Positions 1 to 15,887 are shown, numbered from the stretch's first letter. The stretch: 64,000 nt of DNA from Takakia lepidozioides (GCA_030704615.1 CM060732.1:77047053-77111052); one strand, 5' to 3'. Made by a program: numbers and translations. The notes: a model not told the origin generated them from the sequence alone.

Positions 1-248
1 ACCACTGATAATGGGGGTTGGTAGCACAGCGTGTGCATGCTCACGTGAGCACACCCACGGTCATGGTTGTTTATGTTTTTAAACCTCGGTCATAGGAGTT
101 ATATGTTTTTAAAACGGAATAAAACCATAAGCGGGTATAGAGGTGGTGCATTTGTAGAGTACATTTGCACCAATTCAGCAAGGCGAAACCTTAAGTAGCG
201 TAGCCAAAAACCCTAAACCTATAGTGGCGGCATTGAATTCACATTGAG

Positions 249-404
249 AAATACTTGGTGATATGGGCACAAACTAAGTAGTGGTGACTTTCGCTCTGAC
301 AAATACTTGGTGATATGGGCACAAACTAGGCGGCGGTGAATTTCGCACTGAGAAATACTTGGTGATATAGGCACAAACTGAGCAAGTGGTGGGTGGGGAC
401 ATGA
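249..404. repeat. 52-bp tandem repeat, 3 copies
   Basis: Three head-to-tail copies start with AAATACTTGGTGATAT at 249, 301 and 353. The period is 52 bp. The first half of each unit is almost invariant and the second half varies. No gene is visible around it. The rest of 1-1,740 shows no supportable gene: a T-rich run near 490, a short GA run near 729, and ORFs without recognisable domains. Confidence 0.85.
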
Positions 405-1765
405 AAAGTGACCTATTCATCTTTTTAGCCACAATGTGATTGCTTCTCAGGCGGAATTTCGCAGTGCAAGATTATCTATGGGAGAATTGTTTTTTTTTTT
501 AAATTTTGAAGCAAGGGAAAGGACCTTAAAGTTGAGGTGAAGCCTCACCGCCCACTCTCCCGCCTCGTATGGAGAAAAAGCCACGCCTATAGGGTAACAT
601 GTTCATCAGGTATAGGGGTTACTTGTTCTTTATGTGTTAGTTTCGCATAATTGTTAATTTCGTCAATTTCATTTCGCTGTGGAAATTTCCCGGAAAGTAA
701 ACAGATAATCCTGAATTCATTGGAGAGAGAGAGAGAAGACTCCGGCCGAAGGCTGCGTAATAATTCATTGCAAGTGAAATTAAAACTCATGCTCCAAAGG
801 GAAGAAAATGAAGATTCCTGCTGAGGTACCCACACTCTCTCTTGGGAAAGTGGATGGCTGCAACTAGGGTAACACGGTTCTATCAATTGTGATGCTGCCG
901 CTGCTGCATTCATCCAAACTGCGCAATCAGCTGCACAATATTGGGAACATTGTTGCGAACTGCGCATTATTAGGACCATTTACCATACCAATGCGTTTAT
1001 GATCAGGTAGGGCTATACAAACCACCGTGGTCTGCATATTCTTTGTCCAAACTCCTCCGTGTGAGCATCTCATTTCTGACAGCAGGAAGTTACCCTTAGG
1101 ATGCAGAGTTCGTCAAAAGCTCGATCATACGAAAGAGTATGCCCCCCATTACGCTGCCACGTACATCATCATAATATGATGTGTTACTGGCTTACTTGGG
1201 GCAAAAAGTAAGTCAGTATGTTGCCCTATAATCATAACATGATATGTTACAGATTAAACAAGGGCGACTTGCATAAATCATCATTGTTTCACACCACTAG
1301 TGCTTGCATGATGCCACAGAGGGCTTCACCTGCCAGGCTAGTGGTCCAGGGGTCGAAACCCAATGGTGTAAGTGGTATTCGGTTACACCTCAAGGAACAC
1401 AAAATATAGTGAACAATTGTAGAGGATCATATCAGATATTTATCTGGCTTTAGATTAAATAAAATTTAACTGGTCCAAGGATCAAACTTCCAAGAGACCA
1501 AAATTAGGGGCAATGAGAAAAATAATTGGATAAAGAGTACCCCTTGTTATCCTGATTAAACTTTATTTTTTCAAAACATTTTTGTAATCATGAATCCCTG
1601 TTCCCTGCAGACGGTTCAACAAGGAAGCTAAGAAGGAGACGAAGTGGGCCGGAGCGGATCCGGGTCTGAACGTCTGAACGCTCATTTTGATTGGGAACAG
1701 AGAACATGTTCCCATCCTAAACCATTTTGTCTGTCAATTAGGTCTATGTCAAACCCCCTCAGGAC

Positions 1766-2026
1766 ATGATGGGGAGCTTCCCCGTACAAGAGATGTTGGG
1801 AGAAGACAAGTCTGCAAGGGAAGAGGGAGAGAAGAGGGGAGGAGGGACGGCAGCAGGGCCAGAGAGTGAGACCTACCGCAGGCCAATGTGAAGAGAATTG
1901 TGAAAGGGAAGCTTGCGGAGCTCGCCCATGCGCACTGGGAGGAGAGAAGGATATTCCTGTGAATAAGGACGCTCTTCTTGCCTTCTCTGAAAGTGCCAAG
2001 ATCTTCATCCACTTTCTTTCCGCAAC
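1766..2026 (+). pseudogene. Histone-fold gene fragment (NF-YB11/POLE3-like), three-frame
   Basis: The region encodes an acidic N-terminus and then an H2B/NF-YB-type histone fold as in Arabidopsis NF-YB11 and the DNA polymerase epsilon subunit POLE3. It must be read in three frames. ATG 1766 opens a stretch ending ...GPESE. From 1870 another frame gives LPQANVKRIVKGKLAELA. From about 1937 a third gives DIPVNKDALLAFSESAKIF and ends at a GTACGT donor at 2027. Each change equals one missing base. The family continues with an AND-x-C segment and a second helix pair, but I found no exon for these up to 3.2 kb. I see a truncated, frameshifted relic. A functional gene with two sequencing errors and a distant second exon is the alternative. 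Confidence 0.6.
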
Positions 2027-2039
2027 GTACGTCTCTCTG

Positions 2040-3246
2040 TTTTGTAAAAGATATCTTCCCGCATTTCTGACTCGCATTGTGTCCTGCCCACAATCTCTAC
2101 TGTGGCTCTGTTTTTCTGTCTCTGTATGTGGGCTTCTTTCGTTCTTTCTTCCACAACTAGATATGAATCATAGAATGCATCAAAGGATGCTTGCTGTTCT
2201 TACCACCATCCCTGCGGATTAATGCACACTGTTTCCTTTCTCCATGCTGAGTTGACCTGATGTGTAGAGGTAGGCAAAAGACACTTCTGAAATGGAATTT
2301 GCATTGTTGTTGTCTTGGTTTTGTGTAGAGTATGATTGTGGCATACGTTGACATACATATCTTTTTAGGTACTTTGATAGTTAGTGTCCTCCCTATGATC
2401 TTGTCAGCCACTGAGGAGATGAAACTCTCCCAAGAATCCACACCTCTTTTGACTTCATTTCTTGCACTGCCAGTCTTGGAGCGAATAGACCAAGTGAGGG
2501 AGAACCTCTTGCAAGGCCTGGACATATGCAGCCTTGACCTCTTCATTTTGGAAATTTTTGTATGTGCCACTTCCAAATCAAACATTTCACAGATCTTTTG
2601 GTGTTGGGGAAACACCTTTTGATCTTAGTCCAAACCAAGACGTGGTCAGAGGTACTAATATCAGTTCTGTCAATCAACACACTGGCACTGTGGGGAAACA
2701 AACTCTTGTCCACTATGATACCTGTTCTGTTCGTAATATCAAATCATGCCGTAATGGTTTATCATGGGTACCACGGTATCCCTTAAGCTTGGTAATCCAC
2801 AATGGATGGTTCCTCAGTTTGGGCTTTCAGCTCAAAATGGGTATTGAAATGATGAAGCTCCAAAAATATATTACAGTTTGGTAGGTCCATAAAATTGAGG
2901 ATAGATGGGTAGATTCCCTTGTGATGTGTATGGAACTCAGCTTGTCAGCTTAAATGGGCATAAAGAACAGCTTGGTGGTTTTACAGGTCCAGTGCATTAG
3001 GTCTCCTTTTGACCTATTATTCAAGGTTGAAAGTTAAAGTTCTTTGGGACAGTTTATCTGACCATCTTCCATTAGAAATTCAGTTCATCCTCACCAAAAG
3101 GCCCAATGGTGGGGCATTGAAGTCACCCAATAAGACCACCTCACCTTTGACAAGGAAATTAGCACAGTTCAGCTGGCAATTTGATTGAGAGTAGGGGTCT
3201 ATGTTCAATCACCACTTCTACTTTCCATATTGACATCAACTGCAGG
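2040..3246. other. No gene recognised between histone-fold relic and coiled-coil gene
   Basis: Short ORFs on both strands here have no recognisable domain. I looked specifically for a downstream histone-fold exon and did not find one. The last bases (CAACTGCAG before 3246) could be a splice acceptor for the next gene. Confidence 0.4.
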
Positions 3247-4187
3247 ATGATGGCGGCCATGCGGGAGATTTCAGTGCGCTTTCATGCTTTGGGTTTGCGA
3301 AGATTGGTGCCATCTAGGTTGTTCAGCTCCGAGGATGTACCATTCGAGTCTCTGTACAAGAAGGTTGAGGAACTCACTGCTGACGTCTCAGAGCTGAAGA
3401 TTAAGGCGGATTTGAGGGCTGCTGAGGTCTCAGAGCTGAAGAGTAAGGCGGATTTGAGGGCTGCTGAGGTCTCAGAGCTGAAGAGTAAGGCGGATTTGAG
3501 GGCTGCTGAGGTCTCAGAGCTGAAGAGTAAGGCGGATTTGAGGGTTGCTGAGCTCTCAGAGCTGAAGATTGAATTGAAGAGGACGGTGGCTTGGGTGGAT
3601 AGGATGTTGCCGGTTTATTCTACGATCTTGACGCGTTCCGCCTTGGGTGAGTGCGCCGCAACAATTGAAATTTATTGAAGTTTTTGTTATGTCTAATTTT
3701 GAACTCCACTTGTATTAATATTTACGAATTGTGTTTCCAAATGCCCAGAGCATTGGGCGGAGAAATCGGTGGCAAGTGGGCGAATATCACACCATGGATC
3801 CGCTACAGCCAATATCCGTGAGCTCACTGTGGGCGATCAGGAGTTCATGAGGACCCTTAGAATTGCGCTAAAAGTAAGACGCCTTCCTAAGCACCAGCGG
3901 CGTCAAATATTCAGAGAGCTTCATGATGTGTACAAACTACTCTCGTACGACATCCACTACCATTATGATGAGTCCATAGTAGTAGATGTACGCCTGGGGT
4001 CACCTTTCACCTTTCACCAAGCCTTCGTGGTCTGCGCGATTTTTGACCGCGCAAAGATCAGATACCAGTTCTACTCCGAGAAGGGAGAGCCAACTGCGTC
4101 TCCCACTGAGTGAGTCAACATTTTATTTGCTTCTATACATATTTGCACAATCTTGATATGTGATTGTGATTGTTTTGCAGAAGATGA
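3247..4187 (+). CDS. Predicted mitochondrial coiled-coil protein, 3 exons, unknown function
   Basis: I do not recognise the family. ATG 3247 opens an arginine-rich, acid-poor N-terminus (RFHALGLRRLVPSRLFSSED) that looks like a mitochondrial presequence. Then come 14-residue coiled-coil repeats (core VSELKSKADLRAAE) encoded by a 42-bp tandem repeat at 3385-3552. Exon 1 ends at 3646 before GTGAGT (phase 1). Exon 2 is 3749-4109, keeps frame and encodes a basic globular region containing RRLPKHQRRQIF. Exon 3 starts at 4181 and stops at TGA 4185, giving about 256 residues. ATG 3250 and 3262 are alternative starts, and an upstream exon is possible because 3246 follows an AG. The family with the exon 2 domain may be lineage-specific. 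Confidence 0.6.
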
Positions 4188-4189
4188 TG

Positions 4190-7080
4190 GTCGTGGTGCG
4201 GACTTATGGTCGAAATTTCCAGTGGATGTGCAAACTGAATGAGAGAACGAAAGGAGAACAAGAGCAAGAGGAGATGTTGAAGAATATTTCTAACACTTAT
4301 TGTTGTTTCTAAGTTATGTGTTTTGGTATTTTATATGTATTTGCAGGCACAGATGGAGTACTTGAAGGGCGCAGGACCCGTCTCATTTTGTGGTTATGTC
4401 AGAAATTTTGTACAGAACTGCTTTGTTTCAGCCAAGATAGTCTGAGAATATAGTGTAGATTCATGTCTGAATTCTTGACACTAAATATTTTTGACATGAC
4501 TGGTTTGATGCAACGCAAATTTATTTGAGTATGTATTGTGAAATCATGTTTGAATATATTTGAGTAGTCCACTTTGTCCCCTGAAATGGGGGACTTTTGG
4601 TGAAGAGTGGAGTGGTCTGGAATGTGTAAAGCATAATTTTTGAATGACGGTTTTAGTAACGCACTTGATCCCACAGTTGCAGAGTGGAAAGTAGACAAAT
4701 GCCAGACTAGTAGATGTGAAATAGGTAAATAGAGTGGAGAGGTTGGGGGGAGTGTATGAACAAGTGAGGGCACTGAAACAGGAGCTGAGGGAACTGACCC
4801 CAGTAGGGGGGGGGAAGGGGTGTAATTCCCATAGCAGGTACTTTGCACATATGTGTGAGACCGGCAAGCTCCTGCCATCACATCAAGCCGTTGGCTCCTT
4901 TTGTCCCGGTGGAACAGTAATCCAACACATGATCCTTGGCAGTGCCGTGAATCGGTGTCCCTTGCTGCTCACTGTCCTTGTGCCCAGCCTCGTGCCATGG
5001 GTCCATTTACGTAGCACCAGCAGGGGGAGGGGAGGGGAGGGGAGAAGCAATGCGAGATGGAGAGACGCCACAACTTAGTTGCAAATAGCCTGCACCCCCT
5101 GTCATGTACATTGCTGGTCCAGAATTGATGCTTGTGTGAGTGCGAGTCACTTGGGGGTGCTCATTCGTAGTAGGCAGAGAGAGAGTGCTACTGTAAGGTA
5201 GGGGTTGATGCATGCTGCTGTCTTACGCGGGTCTTCTTGTACTGCAAGGCAGTGAAGTTGATGTGAGTCTGTGGCTCGTGAGTACATTTTGTAGGTGTCG
5301 CAATCAACGACCAAGCTCTTGTATGCCCTGCTCTGCTCCTCTTGTGCTGAATGTTGGTGAAGTGAAGCTGTGGTTCCGATATGGTGAAAGTGAGCATTAT
5401 TAGGACCATTTACCGTAGTGCGCTTCCATGATGCCTTGTCAAAGTCTTTTTGCCCTTGCAAGTGGCCCCTGGACGTGCTGTGTTACATTCCCGACAGACC
5501 AAGCCTTAGTCACAATCTGGGAGGGCGTGAAGATCATCCCTGAACTACAAGTGACTTGGCACTGACAGGATACAAGGGCTCGATCATGATCTGACAGCAA
5601 TGATCTCTGTATTACAAGCAATTCCGCAGGAATACTGTACAGGAACAATCCTGGAGGTTAAGCAGATTTCTTTCACAAAAATTGGGAATCCCTTACTTGA
5701 TCTCTTCAGGGGGTGTCTCAATATTCTTTGTGGAAGAGATTGGGGACCTTGCCTATGTGTTACAAGAGGCTGGTATCTCGATTGTGCAACCTGTATGGCG
5801 AAGGATGAATGCTGACAATCTTTGATTACTTCTCGAGTGCCCTGCAAGATGCTAAAGTGTTGTCAGGGATTTTACGCTTTGATGATGAGCATGCAGCAGT
5901 GGAGATCCTTTTGGCATCCTTACCCGAAGGAGTGATTACCTGATTGCTTTAGGGAAGGCTTCCATGTCATGGCGGCTTCTAGAGTGGATGTGTAAAATAC
6001 CACTTAATGGAAGTGAAGGCAGACAAGGTATTTATGCAGATCACGACGAAAGGGATGGTGGTTATTGTCATCTTGACAGTCGGTTAAGATACGGCTTTCT
6101 GTTTGAACCAGACACAGCCCCGTGATTTTTTCCTGGATTTCTTGATCTCCTGCAGGGGCCAAGTGGTCTTTTCATCCCTGGAATTTGTTGGTTATGTCCC
6201 AGTAGAATAACTGGAAGCAGGCTTTCTGGCCTTGCTGATGGACTAACCTTACACTTCTATGATTATATATCAGGGACTCTTGTACCATTCTGGTACAGTG
6301 AGAATCTTATCAAAATGACTCCAGGAAAGATTATCTGGGACAGGGGATGTTTCAGCGTCTTTTGTGAAACTGGATTGAAACCCTGGAGCTGCCTATGTGT
6401 TACGAGGAGCGACGGATTATGTAGATAATACAGGCCGAGATGCTCGGGCAGATGTCGAGATACTCTCTGCGGGGTGCTATCATACTGCGTTGAATTTGCA
6501 GAAAGGCAATGCCACGATCCAGCAAATGGATCATGACCTGATAGCAGCAGATCCCGTGATGATGAATATGCAGAAAAGGCGGCATCCCTGTGTGCCGCAG
6601 GGGGAGCCCGGTGCTCTCTTCGCCGAGTCCTCATCCAGGTATGCGCATGGTTTCCACTTTTCAGTTTACCACCATGTCCACAACCTGGTTGGCTTGCAGC
6701 ATGTATCTGAAGGGTATGGTGATTATGCTACATTTGTTCCCTGTATCGTAGCCTGCTCCTTGGGTTTTGATGATGTTGTATCCGATCTCGATAGCTACAT
6801 ACAGACAGATTAATGGTTGATTGTTCCCTGTGGCTGAAATCTTTCCTTAAGGGTGTGGGCCTTGTGAGAAGTTTATTCCCTGTGATATGGTTTGTGGTGC
6901 ATGTGTAGCCAATGGCAATGTAGTTACATTGTTAATGAAGTATTGACTCGAGACATTAACATCACCCTAGAGAGCATCGTGTCCACTCTGGCAATGTGCT
7001 CTCTAGTTAAACATGCAGGAAGTCTTCCATGGGGGCCCAGACACACATACAGGCTGTTTCACTTTGATTTTTGCCTTGCA
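4190..7080. other. Stretch with no assigned gene
   Basis: Several ORFs occur, the longest being 138 codons at 6397-6813 without an ATG start and without recognisable domains. Two short passages (5680-5820 and 5880-5945) have protein-like composition and could be exons of an unknown gene. A 22-bp word ending ATTAGGACCATTTACC at about 5394 recurs near 963. G-rich runs lie at 4806 and 5022-5042. Nothing here can be named. Confidence 0.3.
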
Positions 7081-7161
7081 GATTATATCAAGGAGTGCTT
7101 TGAATCCTTGGACCCTTCAAGTACTCAAGGGATTTGACTCTATGAAGGGCTTTGTGGTGTG

Positions 7162-9643
7162 ATGTTTGAGGAGCAGAGTGTAGACATGTTCGGGCAGCGC
7201 GTGGGCTTTGTTAAGTTCAAAGCTGAGGTGGTGGATGATGAGACAGGTGCTAAGGTAATCTCTTTGGATTATGGTGATGTAGAATATACGAGTATACAGA
7301 ATTCCTGTGGACTGTTCCCTGTGAACATTGACTTGGAGGAACCCTCACGCACATGGTCCCTCCCTCATGGAATTTGTGTTGGGTTTACAGGAGCAGTAAG
7401 GTTGAAGTTACTCTCCAATAGAGCTAATGACATATGCTTAAAAGGATAAGTTGAGTTTCAAGATTACATCACATTAGGAAGCATATTGTTGACTACAGCC
7501 CTGCTAGTGTAGCCCTAGAGTTACAACAAGTCTGGTTAATATCACGCGTAGTATTAAATTTCCAGAACTTTTGATTCTAGCACCTCTCATATTTTGTGGT
7601 GGGGAACCAGTTGCCAGGCATAGTATTTGCAAGGGGTGGAGCTGTTGGCATTTTGATGCTCTTGGAGTGTGAGGGCGAGAAGTATGCAGTTCTCACTGAA
7701 CAGGTCTGCTCAGCTCAATTTACATTTAGGGTTAGGGTAAACTACAATGTTGCATATGGGGTGGCTTATCAGAGCTGTGGTAGATCCGTAACAAGATTTT
7801 CGTCCATCTGATAAGGTTCTATGGCAGAATGGGAGCTGTAATTTGGGATCCTTGCGGCGATCTTTTAATTAAGGCCACCAGGAGGGGTTTTGTGTCATGT
7901 TAATCTTGATGATGTCGACAAATGCAAAAAGTTGTACTTGAATGATAATGTTTTCAACTCCTGTGCACAGGCAAGGGTTCCAGTAGGGCGGACCATTCTG
8001 GAGCTTCCTGCTGGCATGCTGGATGATGATGCCGGGGACTTAGTTGGAACCGCTGCCCGAGAGGTAAGGTGTTCTTTTGTTTCCTCCCCACAGACTGCTG
8101 TCCTTCTTTTCCACGAATCTTACTGGTTAGAATTTAAAGTCTGCAAGGTGGGTGATGAAGTACTTTGGTTGGGACTTGGGACTCAGTAGGTGGAAGAAGA
8201 AGTGGGCATTCACATCAAAACCTTAGAGCTTGTTGATCTTACAGCTCTGTTGGACGAGTCAACTGGTCGCAAAATGTTCCCCTCACCGGTATCTTCTATC
8301 CTCTTTGATACGGCTTCGTGTGTTCTGCTCTCTCTGCTCTCAGTATGCTCTGGCCAATGGTACAAGATCGTCGTACGAGCGATCATGAGTTCAAAGCTGT
8401 TGGATGTCACCCATTATAGCCAACCCAGCTATAAAAGGATACCTAATGTGTGGGTATCTGGGGTCGTTCGAGTCCTTGGGGGAAGTTTGGGCAACTGCCG
8501 GTCACGGCCCTTAGAAGGTGTGCACCTTCCAAACTGAAGGCAGTAGTCCTTCGGGTGAAGAGACTATGCTCGCTGTGGCAGGCGTCAACCTTTTCTTGGT
8601 ACGGCCAAGCCATTATTTGGCAGGTGGCAAGGGTTCTTCAATCTCTTATATGTTAACGCTCAGCTTGGTATTGGGCTGACAAGTGGAAGTGGCTGGCTGA
8701 CAAAATGAAAAAGAGAGAAAGTTAGTGTTTGTATTGTATGGCGTGCTGACCTTTCTTGTTTTGTCTAGATCCATGTCACAGCTGTATATTGTTTTGACTT
8801 TGTGGTTTTGTGTATCAAACAGGGTGGAAGTGATGAAGATCTTTCATTGCTCAATTTGTGCTCAATGCCACAATTTGGCTAAAGAGTTCACCACTGTGCT
8901 ATGAGCCCTCTGGGCCTCCTTAATCAACAAAGCCTTCCTTGCAGGTTACTTTCAGTCGGTATTAGTACCCTCTATGCAGGTTGTATGATCAAGAGTACTG
9001 GATTTTTCAGTTGCTTATTCCCTGATTACTAGTGGGTCATGGAATGTATGATGCCAGCATTAGAGAATAAAGGAATGATGATCCAATGAATCATCACTCA
9101 CAGATTTGCAGCCAAAGAGGAGATCTTAATTTCACCACTGAAGGATACAGCCCATTTTGGTAGTAAACCACTGACCAGCTGCCTGAGTTGAGAGAGAATG
9201 GCGCCTCGTCCTAAGCATTCAGCACTTCCCATTCTTTCAACTCTATTAAGTTTCTTTTGGATGTTCTCATTTGTACTAGAGTCTATGTTGAATGGTCTTT
9301 TTTTGCTCTGCAATGAATTGTCACATTGCCATAACTGTTTGTTTGCATGTTATGGACTCATTTCTCCAGCTTGTTGGTGTAAAAATCAGTGGTTGATGCG
9401 AACAGGCAGAACTAAGTACTTATATGCTGCTGAACAGTATTTTAAAGTAGCAATGTAGTGTGATGACCCCTTAGATTGAACATATTTTGGCAGGTGATAG
9501 AATCATTACAAGGACAATAGACACGCCTGCAGGAGCATGGAGAGCTGATCAAGGTGCGCGTAGCACCTTACCACACCCTTTGGCGCTCCACACCTGACTC
9601 CAAGGCTTTGGCTGCCATTGCCATTTATGAGATGGCTTTATAG
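7162..9643 (+). pseudogene. NUDX14-like: ADP-sugar pyrophosphatase (NUDX14-type Nudix hydrolase), probably disabled
   Basis: The family hydrolyses ADP-glucose and ADP-ribose, in plastids in Arabidopsis. Exons in order: 7162-7254 (VDMFGQRVGFVKFKAEVV), 7611-7703 (LPGIVFARGGAVGILMLL), 7971-8063 (VPVGRTILELPAGMLDDD), 8190-8288 (VEEEVGIHIKTLELVDL), 8823 onward (GGSDEDLSLL), 9494-9643 (HGELIKVRVAPYHTLW to the end). The Nudix box spans exons 3 and 4 (GMLDDDAGD, REVEEEVGI). The first four exons are in phase 0 with good donors. The last exon has an in-frame TAG at 9518-9520 where the family has Lys or Glu. Exon 5 loses similarity before its donor. A likely N-terminal exon at 7082-7161 carries TGA at 7135-7137. 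I read it as a recent pseudogene; selective base error is the alternative. Confidence 0.75.
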
Positions 9644-9649
9644 TTGAAC

Positions 9650-10987
9650 CTTCTTCCACCTGCTCCTAATGTGCTGCCTCATTAGAGTCTGTGCATTCAG
9701 ATTGTGTGTCATTGTGGAGTTCAAAGCACTTTCCTTTGTCAACAAAGTTTTTGGTTGGAAAGTTGAAGAGTGCAAGAAAGTGAGAACTGGTCACCTTATT
9801 ATGTCCTACAGACACCCAACAGGTGCATGGATGAAGCTATAGTTCTGTTCCGTTTGGTGGGGTGAAGAGGTATATTTACTGTTCTGTTTTTGTGACCTGT
9901 GGGATTTGAACACCTGGGACAGGGGATTCATAAATGATTTTGAGTGCTGGCTACCAGGATCTCAGAAGTACTGCTGGATCTGCTATTTTAACACATGAGG
10001 AAAAAGGAATATAGTGGCGGAGAGAGGGGGGGGGGACAGTAGAAGAAAAACACAGATGGTAAGCTCGAAGCAGGGTTCATTGATCTCAATCCACCTACTG
10101 AACAAAATAACAGTCGATCTATCATACTTTAATTGCAGTTATACATAAGATCTGCCACTGAGAAACGAACATCAATTAACAGCTGCTTGTAATCTTGAAC
10201 ATACCTGAAGCTAAGCTGTTGAGGAGTCGCTATCACTTTAACAAGCCTTGCACTTCCGAAGGGTCTTGATTAGCACCAGGCAGCCCTCCTCTCTATCAAT
10301 CTCAACACCCACCACAGCGCTCGCCATCGCTGCCAGCAAGATAACTCAATTGCCTTCATCTCCATCTTCGTCGTCCTCAACACACACACATGTAGATCCT
10401 ACAGGTTTTTTCCCTTCGTATTTGCAGAGACGTTTTCTGACGGAGTATCCTGTTAACGGGCAATGACTTCTTAGGCGCAAGGTCCAGTGGGATCTTATGC
10501 CCTGTCATCTTTTCTTCTCTTAAATTCCTTTCTCTTTAAGTAACCCTATATCTTTACGCAGAGGAAGTCCTCCCACCTCGGGCCCACGTCGGTGTTGGGG
10601 TCGTGCACATCGCGGTGAGCCCTCGCAGGGAAGAGTTCCCATATACACAACAAGACAGAGGAAAGAGTGAAGAAGAGAAGGCAGGTGTGTGGGATCCGCG
10701 TGAGGATGTCCTCGTAATATAGTGCGGCAGGAACCACCCTTGGGAGCATTTCTCGGTTGATATCTGGACAGGTTTGCGCCACCATTTGGACGGAATATCC
10801 CATGGATATCCGCATTGTTGATGTCGTTGCAGTGGATTATACGGACGTGGATGGGACAGGCTCGAGCAGTCCAGCAGAGTTACAGGCTCAGCAATCTTCA
10901 TGAATGCGGTTCACAGTCCTGCAGGTAGTGAAATAGATAGAGGGTGGCTATCTCGGAACGGATTCGTTCGTTCAAACTAGTCGATTG
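9650..10987. other. Intergenic, no gene recognised
   Basis: This lies between the Nudix gene and the aminotransferase start. It has a G10 run near 10026-10035 and ORFs without domains, the longest being 115 codons on the minus strand at 10554-10901. Part may be promoter or 5' UTR of the aminotransferase. Confidence 0.3.
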
Positions 10988-14065
<3,078 letters not shown>

Positions 14066-14069
14066 CGGC

Positions 14070-15522
14070 GCAGGCAGATAACGTTCCCCCATAATAGGAT
14101 TATCCGATGGGCAGGGCCTAGATAGTCAGTCTAGAAATGGTCAATCCAAGTTCCACGCAATCTGGATCCAGAAACTAGATCAGCCAGTGATTGTTATTAC
14201 ATTGCAACACTGAAACTTTGTAGGCCACTTGTTTAGCTATCACCGAGGTCGACATTGCCATTTGGTCCACTTCAATAAAGCTTGCCACTTTCCCTTAAGC
14301 GAACACTCCATGCGGTTGTGAATGCATCTTCTTCACAGAACTTTTGTTGGCTGAAAACCCGTCTCAGAAACTGTGTGATGAGATAGAGCAAAAGGGAGAA
14401 AAACAAAGGAAAAAAACGCCGTTGCCACCGAATTTCGCGGCAATAGGTGCCTCCCCTGCAAATCATCCTAGCGTTACGAAGGCATCCGCGCGGAAAATTG
14501 GGGCTTTGATTCCCACCACTGCAACTAAGCATTTACTCAGTTTGCATCACACACTGGGATATAAGTAGCCCGACGTCTCTGTAGACATATGTGTTAATCA
14601 CGACCACAGTTGAGGATTGAACGGAGGCCAAAACCCCAACCCCGTCCCACGTCTACCTACACCATGACCTTCATGGTGAGGACACGCAACTACCATGCAA
14701 GTGCTTAGTAATTACGATATTAAGCTCGCACCTCTGCGGGAATTTTGATATATGATAGACAAGTTAGCGTAGTTGCCTGCATGTCATGTCGCCATGTGTA
14801 GCTAGAGGGTGAACTGAGCTTTTGAAAGTGCCACAACTCCTCGGATCTGTGTAGAGAAGAACCACTAGGAGACTCAAAGGCTAGTGATCCTGACTATCCA
14901 GTTAGCAACCTTTTGGGGTGAGTTGATTGGTCTGCTCGCTTTGATCAGAAGATTATCTCACAAATTTGGATGTTATGAACTGGGCTACTAGAGCATCTCT
15001 TCGGAGCACCAACACTGTTTTCCAAGAGGTTCATGCCAAGTTTTGCAAATAAAATCTCACTATGCTCCATTCCACACCAAATCCAGGCCTGAAAAGAGGC
15101 CTGTTATTGCCTTATCAGGTTGTCATCTTTAAAAACAGGGCCTCCTCTTCCTTAGAACCAAACAGCCATTGATGCCTTACCCATAAACCATAACTCCTCT
15201 TTAAGGCCAGAACAGTACCTAGCTTAATAATCCACAGGCAATGCTGTCAAAGATTCAAGACAAGGTAAGGTCCAGATGCTGGGCTTCAAGAGACAAGCCT
15301 GTCAGGCCGAAGTGTTCCATCAAAGGCAGCAAAAGATAAGTCAAAAGTAAGCATCGGCATGCCAAACCAGGAGCAAGCGGGCCGAAATTAGGGCTGCAGG
15401 CAGCAGCCAAGTAAAGACGCCATACACCCTAGGTTCTCGTTGCCCACAACCTTATCTGCAAGCTCAAGAGAATTCAAAGCCAGTAGGGATCCTCACCTAG
15501 TTCCATCACAAGCCCCCACAAA
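14070..15522. other. Intergenic, no gene recognised
   Basis: This gap lies between the aminotransferase relic and the retrotransposon. A 74-codon plus-strand ORF at 14344-14568 and its minus-strand counterpart have no recognisable domain. Nothing else is supportable. Confidence 0.3.
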
Positions 15523-15527
15523 AACCA

Positions 15528-15887
15528 TGTCAAGTTAAATAAGCACAGTGTGAAAACAACTAGCATAAAACTAGTTATTTGTATTTAACACTTGGATTTA
15601 GGTCAAGTGTTAAATCAGGTGTCAAGTTTAGTTTGACACCTGGTCCGTCTTATCTTCACGAGAGCGGCAGTCGCGCAGCTCATCTCTCTCGAGTTGAGCC
15701 TGCGCGACCGAGCTCCTGTGTGCGTTTAGATCTGAGTGTACTCATGATGGGAGTGTAGGTTGTTGTGGGGTGGAGTCCCCATAGCTTGGGGTGCCCCTGG
15801 CTCGACTACTGTTTTAAAGAGTGATGGTTTTGGATTTCACATTGTTTCTTGTGTGGAGAGCAGTGTCATTTGTTAGCTTTCTTATCA
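15528..15887 (+). repeat. 5' LTR with stacked palindromes
   Basis: This LTR of 360 bp begins TGTCAAG and ends TTATCA. It contains consecutive inverted repeats: AACTAG/CTAGTT, TTTAACACTTG/CAAGTGTTAAA, AGGTGTCAA/TTGACACCT and GTCGCGCAG...CTGCGCGAC. The last stem encloses AGCTCATCTCTCTCGAGT at 15677-15694, the complement of the primer site. If priming is Tf1-like, that segment marks the start of the transcript (R). Confidence 0.92.

Noticed and set aside
249..404. CRISPR-like array
   Set aside because: Only three contiguous 52-bp copies without repeat/spacer alternation, in a eukaryotic genome.
587..979. 130-codon minus-strand ORF
   Set aside because: No domain and no splice partners. The region shares a short word with 5394 and looks repetitive.
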